This document shows, in pieces, positions 56,205-64,000 of a DNA stretch of 64,000 nucleotides (position 1 is its first letter; each line of letters starts with the position of its first letter). Origin of the DNA: Ligula intestinalis (lineage: Eukaryota > Platyhelminthes > Cestoda > Diphyllobothriidea > Diphyllobothriidae); NCBI GenBank assembly GCA_036362985.1, contig JAYGXS010000005.1, positions 6,260,775 through 6,324,774 on the forward strand. Direction: 5' to 3'. The notes below the pieces were generated by a model that was not told the origin of the DNA, searched no databases, and worked only from the letters and a program-made list of their open reading frames with translations. Made by a program: the position numbers and the translations under genes.

Positions 56205-56440
56205 CATGCCATTTTTCCCGGTGTGAAGACAGAATCCCGAAGACCGGATGTGGAATCGGGCGCAGGTTGCTGGCGCGGCTGAAGCAGTCCCCTATGCGTG
56301 CAAACGAGCCCACCTTCTCCCACGTTCGGTATTTGTTATCGGCGCGCAAGCAGAATAACGCCTGCCGTACCCTGATCTGCCCCCGTGTTGACCCAGAATA
56401 TCTACAGCCAGCCCGTTTAGGTGACACTACTTCGAATACG
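56205..56440 (+). repeat. GC-rich dispersed repeat, copy 2 (partner 48285-48500)
   Basis: GTGAAGACAGAATCCCGAAG, GGTTGCTGGCGCGGC, CGGTATTTGTTATCGGCGCG and GACCCAGAATATCTACAGCC align with 48297-48470. Confidence 0.5.
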
Positions 56441-57074
56441 CGGACATAAGCAGACATTTTAGGCCAAAATATAAACTGGAAATATGCGCAGACTTGCACA
56501 TACCCATCAATGCTATCATCATTTAAAATGAGCTCCATTGAAGTCAGCCATACCTGGGATTCTTGCAGCAGTAAGAATACAGAAGCAAGACTCGACAGCC
56601 CTCCCATCGATTGACCTTTAGTTATGAGTACGATTTTTAGACAACAAGCTTGTTAGTAAGAAGGACCGACTCTAAGCGCTTCATAACTCTATCAAATGAA
56701 TCATTCTGGGCATTTAATTCACGCTCTAGAAGGAGCTTAACAAGAAACCCATATTTCTGAATGTTCGCGTGCAGCAAATTACTGACAAACTTTGCAAACG
56801 AACATTTACCAAAAAAGAACCTGTGCGGAAGCTTTTGTGAACAATGAGAGAAACAAAACCATCTCTCACAAAGCGAGGGTCATCAACAGTCTGCTACGCC
56901 AAGCTAAAAGACACTGCTCTGACGAAAAAACCTAACGAGTCGAGCTCAATAATGTATTTGATTCATTTTCCCGCAATGGTTACCGCAGAGACTTTGTACA
57001 CTAACGCATAAGACAACAATAAGCTAACGACAAAAAGGAACCAGATAGTTCCACTCAGGCGCATAACACAAATA
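56441..57074. other. Intron sequence, nothing recognised
   Basis: No domain or repeat partner was identified. Confidence 0.3.
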
Positions 57075-57785
57075 CATGACGAATCCTTCCCTATATCAGA
57101 AATGTGGCTGAACGCGTTGAAAGGCACTTGTGGAAACACCAAATAAACACGGCGCACAAACCGATGGCTAATTTACACGCCCATTTAGTAAACCCTAAGG
57201 ATAGGATGAGCTACCTCAATAAGAAAGAAATAGTCTACAAAATCCCATGCGAAGTTGGCGACACCATATATTATGGCAAAACAAGGAAATCTGTCTCCAC
57301 ACAAATCTAAGTACACCGTGAAGAAACGTGACCATTTTTCCGACCTGGCTATGCATTGCCTTAACACAGGACACACCACTGCATGGGACAAAACATGCCT
57401 CGTCGGAGTTTGTCACTCCAAAAAGGACGATAATTCCTCAAAGCCATGCACTCCGATGCCTCATACATCAGTCGACATATTGAGTTGAATAGATTGTACA
57501 AACATATCAAAGAAAAATGGAAGAGACTGCAGCCGATCACTACGGACCAGCGTGAACCGAAATTAGCGCCCACACCGAATGACCCGGACTGACCCCGGAC
57601 CAATGCAACTTACAGCTGTTAATTAGCGCCGAAAATGGATGACTATGTAACTGTACCAGCACTTTTGTAAAGTTTATAGTTCATTGCACAGTTTCTTGCT
57701 TCTGACGACGACCTGGAGATCCAGTTTAAAAATTAACTGATAAGAGTTGCCTTATTTTTTTAAAGCACATGTCTCCTTGAAATAA
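57075..57785 (+). pseudogene. Family-E PLE endonuclease and pseudo-LTR end in intron
   Basis: IRNVAERVERHLWKHQINTA, NLHAHLVNPKDRMSYLNKKE, then IVYKIPCEVGDTIYYGKTRK (YYG for YIG), stop, and after shifts FLKAMHSDASYISRHIELNR. The 3' end at 57700-57785 reads CTGACGA, CGACCTGGAGATCCAGTTT, AAAA with a CTGG/CCAG stem. It parallels 31505-32230 in the opposite orientation. Confidence 0.65.
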
Positions 57786-58754
57786 GCAGATATTTGGGGC
57801 CCACTTTTACACCAGGAATATGCGCAGTCATGTTCATACATATCTATTCCATCCAAACACATCCAATTTCCCAACGGAAACCACCGAAGCTTGGAGCAAA
57901 GCCTGCTGTCCTCTTGACATCTGATCTTGGGGTTCTTGAGAGGGCAGGAGTTAATTCTGAGCAGCAACTTGGTTGAATTAAGACTGCTTGCCGTAACTTA
58001 CAGACTCGGATATGCTAACCATGGGACAGGAGATCAAACTTGCCATGGTGGAACAATCGAATTAACGGTCAAAAAATGTTTATTTATAGCAATCACAAAA
58101 AAGATTAAGCTGGGTGGCTGTGTGATTCTTGAATGTTAAAGAGTTTTTTAAGTGAAATCAAAAAAAACATATTTCGTACGTGTTCGACGCTTTTATGAAA
58201 TTAAAAAAAAAAAACAGTTTGAATTTTTACTCTATTTTGAAACAACAACACTATTCTCTTCCTCCTCCTGTCAATAACGAATTACTACGGGTTCTCATGC
58301 TTTTAGAATTTTAAGTCAGCTAGTTCAACTCGAAAACAGCCCACTTATTCGACAACGAAAAATCCTCTGTTTTGTCAAAACAGCCTGACATATTAAACGA
58401 CAGGTGACAGGCCAATTCTTCGTATGCCTTTTTTGCGGAAGATATGATGATGGCACTATGAAATGTTAGATACTAAATTAATTCGTTTGTTGAACTGTAT
58501 GCCGCATTTTTTGCAGTTAAACTAACAGCCCTGTTTGACTGAACGAATGATTATACTAGCTGTCGCTACGGTGAAAAATTTTTTTTTGCTCAATTTGGCG
58601 CTAGTTTGCTTCGACTGGTCAAATTTCGGAACAGTCAACTTGTTTGTTGCCTGAAGTTTGGTAATGTTGCAGCCTTTATCTCTGCTTATTTGTTGCTGTA
58701 ACAGTTTTACGGAACAGAATAAAAAAGCCTGATAGGTCTTTTTTGGCATGTTTG
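57786..58754. other. Intron sequence, nothing recognised
   Basis: AT-rich. The frames at 57794-58139 and 58522-58749 have no domain. Confidence 0.3.
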
Positions 58755-59535
58755 TGACGAAGTGTCATACGCACCTTTGCTCATTATTTGCAGCATGACC
58801 TAGCATTCGTGTAACATGCTGACATATGCGAAAGATTCATCGTCTCTCGCTAATAGGAATTGAGTTAGGTTGTAACACTGATTATCGTGTAGCCTATTCT
58901 GAAGTCATTCCAGTCACTATAGGAGGTGAGCATTTTAAGATGATTCTTTCTGACTGTTAACAAAATTTATAAACAGTAAAAAGTGGCTACATGAGTCATA
59001 TGCTTTCTAATCATTGGTTTTCACTGCCTTCATAAATTCAAATATATTTTATCGAAAACACACACTAAAAGCCATTTATTGTACTCGATTGGTAAGAAAA
59101 TGGGCCTTCTTAAAAGCTTATGCTTAAAGAAATAGTACATTTCGGTTTCAAAATTTTCTAATTATGAACTTTTTCACGATACTGAGGTGTTCATTCATTT
59201 TACATCACATCGTCAACTCATTAATGTTGCCTATGATGTATACACCATGCTCTACCTCTGTTGCAATACTTTATGATAACTGCAGGCAATGCAGTCAGCA
59301 TAAATGATAAAAATGCATACTACTTAAGAAGCCACTTTAAAAGTTCATATATATTGCTAGCTGTCAAAAAGAAGCCCGTTACAAAGCCAGAATCCTATTG
59401 TAGCTGAAATGACTTCAGAATATACTACGCAGTAATTAGTATTGCAACCTTACTCAACGCTGATTAAAAGAAGAGTATGAATATTTCACAAGTGTCAGAA
59501 TGTTTCACGAATTTTAGGCCGTAATGTATGCTTGT
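58755..59535. mobile_element. Palindromic MITE, diverged, in intron
   Basis: ATATGCGAAAGATTCATCGT, GATTATCGTGTAGCCTATTCTG and AAATTCAAATATATTTTATC match the left arm of 9683-10674. TACTACTTAAGAAGCCACTT, AAGAAGCCCGTTACAAAGCC and ATACTACGCAGTAATTAGTA match the right arm. The centre is shortened. Exact ends are eroded. Confidence 0.65.
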
Positions 59536-60298
59536 TGTTTGAACGTTAGCGTCACAGCACTGGATGGAAAACGCACTTTCTACGCACGTGCTTGATCACC
59601 ACAGGTAGTCCGAATTTTTTATTCATCGACTAGGCCCATTCCGATTTAAAGTGATTTGCAGGCTGTGCGCAGGCACGGTTGATTGAAGGTGAGGATCCAG
59701 CCTCACTGGGCTTGTGATCGCCAATTAATCCTGGCTGTAAGAGGCTAATAACAAAAATATTTGCAGCCAAGAACATGCAGATAGGGAAACTGGAGGTGGA
59801 AATATTTGTGTTTGGCACCATTGTCAAAAAATAAATCATCAGGTCCGCTATTTCGACTGAAAAAGCAGGAATAATCCTTTAAACTCTTTCGTTTTGACGG
59901 TAATTGAAGGTCATTCAATGACTCCTTCTGCCATCGTTTCGGTAGCGCCATAAACCCCCAGCACCAACCCCACAAGCCCTATTGTGATTTAAATTCTCTA
60001 TCTGCCTGTGGGTTATCCAATCACAGGTACCATAGAGTGCTACTGGCTAAGCAGTTGATCAGGTGGCTAGTGATAAACTTTCGCATGATGCTTACGCTTT
60101 CACGCCTACAACACGCTAGCAGACTGACGCGCACACGCAGGGTCTGGACCTGCCACGCGTCGGGGCTTAGGACCAGCGCTGAGTTTTCGAATACAGTAAG
60201 TAACTCCTACGGGTCTTACACCTTCTCCGCACACACACGGCTTCGATACCTACACTACCGTAAGAATTGTAACAAAAGTGAGAAGAAAGCCTACTCAC
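59536..60298. other. Intron sequence near donor site
   Basis: No repeat or exon was recognised. The donor GTGAGT of the LDLa exon is at 60298-60293 on the minus strand. Confidence 0.35.
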
Positions 60299-60436
60299 AG
60301 TTTAATCTTTCGTCGGAGTCGTCGGTCAGGATCGAACCGTCCTTTACAAAGGTGCCGCAGTTGGCAATCCCGTTGCATTCCATCTTGTTCGAAATGCAGT
60401 AGTTTGTCTCTTGACACAAGAAGCCGGGGCAGGTTT
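60299..60436 (-). CDS. Internal exon encoding an LDL-receptor class A module
   Basis: A 138-nt exon lies between CCGATCCTAG (acceptor after a long pyrimidine tract) and GTGAGT (donor), phase 1 on both sides, as is usual for shuffled extracellular modules. It encodes TCPGFLCQETNYCISNK, then MECNGIANC, a short insert and DDSDERLN. The sixth cysteine is completed across the splice to 53162. All six LDLa cysteines and the F-x-C, C-I and DSDE positions are present. The usual CDG..DC acidic residues read CNG..NC, and an insert separates C5 from DSDE, so calcium binding may be altered. The protein is extracellular here and the next exon brings the TM helix. Upstream exons were not identified. Confidence 0.85.
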
Positions 60437-61254
60437 CTAGGATCGGAAAGAAAACGAAAAATTAAAGTATGCTTTTTTCGGCATAGCAACGTTTGATCAG
60501 CGCTTCTTACTTCGGCATCTCATGCGCTCTTTCGCTTTTTTGCTTTTAAAAGTAGTGTATGAATAGATTATGCAAGCCACTGGGTCTAACGTTCATAGAC
60601 TGGTCTAGTTTGAATTATTATTTTAGAGCTATGGGAAAGCAATCTTAGTGTGTTCACTACTACACATATGTAACAGCATACACAAAATTTCTGGTCTCTG
60701 TTATTTAAAGTTCACGAAGAGTTGATTTTTGGTTGATATGCTCGCTGTATTAAGTTGAAGTTCAGTTCACTTCAGTTTTATTAGAAAAATGTAGGTAAGT
60801 ACCTTTGAAGAAGAATAAATTCAGCAGAAATTTACTTTTACTTACTTCGCTTTCGTAAACTTACGTTTATATTTAATTGCGCGCATATTGCTGCTAGTCT
60901 GCGATGCATTACACACGTTAAACACGATGGAATTAAATTGGTGTCCAATTTGATAAATGGTTGCCCGATATAAATTTACCGAACACAACATGGTTTTATA
61001 GGCACAGTCAAAGTCCTAGAAGGCACAAAGTTGGTTGGACAGAAAATCAAAGGAAAGGAAAAGGTTAGTTGAAGCGACCATTACTGAAGTCTTCCCGCAA
61101 AGATATACTGGCGTATGCTATACCAACGCTGTTGTCAGATTGAAGTTAACTATGTGAAGATTTTACCAAAAACAATTCACTCCTCCATGTGCCGCACTGA
61201 ACCTGTTTAAATCTTGCGCAGAATAGGTACGTACTTTGATAACAAAGACAATGG
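60437..61254 (-). other. Upstream intron of the membrane-protein gene (start)
   Basis: An intron follows from the acceptor at 60438-60437 on the minus strand. No preceding exon was recognised before the window end. Confidence 0.5.
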
Positions 61255-61660
61255 CAGCTACAGAACGGCTCAGGATTCGTGCAACGTGCCGATATATGTG
61301 AAAGATTGATATGCTCTCGCCAATCGGCATTGAGTGTGGTTGTCATACTGATTATCATGTAATCTATTCTGAATTGACTTCAAGCACAATAGGATGCCGG
61401 CTTTTAAACGAGCTCCCTTCTGACTACTGACAAAACGTTTATGCCAAAAAGTGGCTTCTTAAATAGCATGCATTTTTTCCTTAACTTTGCCTGCCTTTAT
61501 AAGTTGTAATAAGTTTTAAGGGAATATTGCTTCCTGTACTGGTTCGGTAGAACATAAACACCTCTTTAATGTTTATGCTTAAAGAAAGGATTTATTTTGG
61601 ATTTAAAAAATTTCTAATTGTGAGCTTTTTTACGATTTTAGGGTGTTCATCCAGTATGAA
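61255..61660. mobile_element. Palindromic MITE, single arm
   Basis: GATATATGTGAAAGATTGAT, CTGATTATCATGTAATCTATTCTG, ATAGGATGCCGGC and GAGCTTTTTTACGATTTTAG follow the left arm and the start of the centre of the family. The right arm is absent, so it is truncated after the centre. Confidence 0.6.
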
Positions 61661-62384
61661 AGTAGCCTTGAAGAGAAAATATACTTCTCAATATTATAAA
61701 AGATTTTTAAACAGACACATGTGTGCGGATAACATTCGCTTTAAAAAATCACAAAAGGTAATAGGCAAGACAATATGGAAAACGGAATTATCTCCTTCTG
61801 ACTTCGTTCCCATAGCCAACTCATAAAGTAGCATCCAGAGGTAGAACGAGCAGCTGTACTTGCATTAATCTTTAGCTTAACGGCATGAGAAGTGCACCAG
61901 TGCTATAATGAAGGGGTTAAATTTAACGCAAATACTGCTCCATGCCTATAAACATGTTGTGAGGCATTAGATAGATTTCCCAGTATGCTCTCTAATTAAG
62001 TATTTATATACAATTTACTGCCTGTGAAGGGTTTGGGAATATTACGTGATCAATTGCAACGTTCAGAAGGGCTCTGATATGAGGGAATGACTCCAAGTCT
62101 GCATACAATTTTTTTCGAAAATACAACAAGGCTGTGTATTGAATACTATCACAATTTTCCATCCTTCGGAGACCCAGAACCGGGAGATGTTCACTGTCAG
62201 ACATCGCCGCCTGATTTGTTTCAAAAGTTAGTAGAAGCATCAATGTTTTGAATCTTACTATTTTGAACTTATCTGCAGTCACCGTTGCTTAATTATGTAG
62301 ACAATTCATAAAACAAAGAGAGCAAAACATTTCAAGGAGACACGTTCTTTTGAAAAATGAAGAAACTGTATTCAGCTGTTCGTT
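61661..62384. other. Nothing recognised
   Basis: The minus-strand frame at 62282-62004 (92 codons) shows no CUB, EGF or other domain, and no matching splice sites were accepted. Confidence 0.35.
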
Positions 62385-62490
62385 GCACAGTTTCTTAAGT
62401 CTGACGATGACCTGGAGATGCAGTGTCGAAAATTTACTGAAGAAAATTTCCTAATTTTCCCAAAGAATGTGTCTCCCTAAAAGTAAATTT
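62385..62490 (+). repeat. Family-E pseudo-LTR end, hammerhead-like
   Basis: GTTCGTTGCACAGTTTCTTA, CTGACGA, TGACCTGGAGATGCAGTGTC, GAAA, ATTTACTGA, then AAAGAATGTGTCTCCC. It is nearly the same as 57685-57780 but with an intact GAAA box. Confidence 0.55.
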
Positions 62491-63520
62491 CTTGGGATGC
62501 CGCCTTCCAATTTATACAAAGGAGCGTGATTGAACTTGGCTGTTTGCAATCCTCATCAGCGAAATGCATCTGTGGTGGTCGCTGTTGTCCGACACCCTCC
62601 TAAATCGTGACGCCACAGACGAGGTCACTCAGAGCATGGAACCTCGCGCGAAGGCAGCTTTTTCAGTGCCGCGAGCAAGGCGCATACTGAAGCGCGACCT
62701 TACCTACTAGCGAACGCGCGCACTGTGTCTCCCCCATTCTGGCCTCAACCCACAGTGGCATGATCTCGATCCGTCTGGACAGACCTCCAGACCATGGCTT
62801 TCGCTAGACATCACTTCAGACCTAGCCTGCCTCGCGGCTGGACGTGCACTTCAAAAGTCAAATCTCTTACAAACTATGCTCCCTTACGTCTATAGACAAT
62901 CCACTCTTACTACAAATCTGGCCTTCCTATGACTTCTCTCATCTCCTAAGGAACCGGGCCCGGAAGATCACGGGTTAACTCAATTAGCCTTAACACTACG
63001 CAATGCATCCTTATAAATTAATTTTTGTTGTTGTCATGTCATTTTGCCCATTATACTAGCCCCATTGCGGCTGCCGCGGAGCCCCAAGACAGGGTGAGAT
63101 GAATGAGTCGCATAACGGATCAGTGAGCGTCGATCTGTCATTGCTAATATGTTCGAGCAAAGCCGGCAGAACAACGAGTCCATGACTCAGTGGGTTAGAG
63201 TGCCTTATGCTCAGCCGTAGCACAACCTAGGATTGAACATAGCTGGCTTAAAGGTGCCAAAAAGCAAGATATGGCCATTCCAGTCACCCTTCTCTGTGTC
63301 GTAGTGATTTTCTGCCAAGATTATGCTAGCCATTGAGCAGCTGCATTGCGGCCTTGGAGATTCGGCTGTGGGGTAGACCACACAACTTTACCGTAACGTG
63401 ATTAGTGAGCGCCCCCCTCCACCCCAAACACACTGCTGCAATGGATCATCTGCACATGGTGAAAAGATTTCTTCAGAATAGGCTCTCAGAGAGTATGTTT
63501 TAGTGACGGCTACTTGTCCC
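62491..63520. other. GC-rich tract and a possible tRNA-like SINE head
   Basis: 62540-62800 is GC-rich with no recognised domain. 63175-63240 has CATGACTCAGTGGGTTAGAG and CTAGGATTGAACATAGC, spaced like A and B boxes of a tRNA-derived SINE, which is a weak call. Nothing else was recognised. Confidence 0.35.
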
Positions 63521-63930
63521 TTAAACAGTGACCGAAGTAGTCTTTTGGGATTTTGATATGGATAATTTTGAAAGCTTTAACTGACTGGCAGTGTGATTAA
63601 TACCCAATTCAACAGCTGCAATAAGTTGAGCAGTATTAGCATCAGCCTTGTTCAATGAGGCCTCGTGCTGTAAAACCTGTATTTGCTCCTTCGTCAGTTC
63701 CTTCGAGGACACGCTGGATACCGGTTTGTCATTTGTGAATGCTGCAGCTTGCAAAATTTGTTCTCAAGTGCTGCTTTTCATATCTCTTCCGTTTTGTGGA
63801 TTCGTTCTGCCACTCTCTGTTGTAGCAGATTTGTTGTGTCCATGAATTCAAACCATTTGGTGTTCTTTTGGTCAATTCTCTGATGGCATTTGCGCAGCCT
63901 AGTTTGTCCTTTTTTCTTCCCTTGTACAAA
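63521..63930 (-). pseudogene. PLE N-terminal domain fragment
   Basis: Minus strand 63754-63521 reads SVSSKELTKEQIQVLQHEAS, then LNKADANTAQLIAAVELG. This is the pattern LT..Q..VL.HEA.(F/L)N..DA....IAA.E found at the start of PLE polyproteins before the RT. 63929-63729 upstream is Arg/Lys/Gln-rich and overlaps in another frame, so one frameshift separates the parts. The RT and endonuclease are absent (5' fragment only). Confidence 0.6.
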
Positions 63931-64000
63931 CTGCCCTACAATGCTCATCTCCGACTTGTGTTCCTGTTTAGAACTGCGCTCATCCCACCTCGGGCAACCG

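Larger units (their letters stand above)
53163..60298 (-). other. Intron of the membrane-protein gene, 7136 bp
   Basis: It is bounded by GTGAGT (60298-60293) and TTGTAG (53168-53163) on the minus strand, phase 1. It is packed with PLE fragments, a GC-rich repeat and a palindromic MITE, described separately. No additional exon of the same gene was recognised inside. Confidence 0.75.

Noticed and set aside
62004..62282. Minus-strand frame upstream of the LDLa exon, considered as a missing ectodomain exon
   Set aside because: It shows no CUB, EGF or LDLa cysteine pattern, and no phase-1 donor was found.
1..64000. CRISPR arrays, bacterial operons, riboswitches, rRNA genes
   Set aside because: No regularly spaced repeats, Shine-Dalgarno-led gene clusters or rRNA-like blocks are present; the window is eukaryotic.

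Overview
This is a gene-poor, AT-leaning eukaryotic window, probably from a flatworm and most likely a tapeworm of the large, repeat-rich diphyllobothriidean kind. That assignment is inferred from the dense decayed Penelope-like retroelements (PLEs), the palindromic MITEs, the tRNA-headed SINEs and a long intron. No species can be named from the sequence. I see no bacterial-type operons, rRNA genes or CRISPR arrays. No reading frame exceeds 321 codons, and nearly all recognisable coding sequence is broken retroelement.

One host gene is supported. It lies on the minus strand between about 60.4 and 52.2 kb. A 138-nt exon encodes an LDL-receptor class A module. After a 7.1-kb intron it joins in frame to a 941-nt terminal exon carrying a transmembrane helix, a basic stop-transfer stretch and a long His/Gln/Ser-rich cytoplasmic tail ending in a PDZ-ligand-like S-I-V. 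The layout (LDLa next to a single TM helix) resembles NETO-type receptor auxiliary proteins. Any upstream ectodomain exons lie outside the window or were not recognised.

The rest is mobile-element debris. At least five PLE families are present as RT and GIY-YIG endonuclease fragments. Examples lie at 3.4-3.9, 5.6-6.3, 13-16.2, 18.5-20.2, 28.8-30.1, 31.5-33.4, 37.4-39.1, 41.4-42.0, 43-46.9, 49.5-51.6, 53.3-57.8 and 63.5-63.9 kb. Many occur as head-to-head pairs with outward-facing 3' ends. Their pseudo-LTR ends repeatedly carry hammerhead-ribozyme-like cores. The best family (12.9, 15.6, 16.2, 48.9, 50.1 and 54.2 kb) has type-III topology with a covarying stem III, and another family ends in a (TTC)n tract.

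A second theme is a palindromic MITE family of about 1 kb (TIR beginning CAGTAGA, TA target site). There are about seven copies at 9.7, 21.9, 24.1, 30.6, 33.9, 58.8 and 61.3 kb. The only assembly gap (21929-21938) falls where one of these palindromes has lost an arm. tRNA-headed SINE fragments lie at 9.3, 12.0, 16.6, 29.4, 30.8, 39.2, 50.6 and possibly 63.2 kb, and a foldback-like repeat family at 2.2-3.1, 11.3-11.7 and 35.0 kb. Stretches between these hold nothing I can support as genes.
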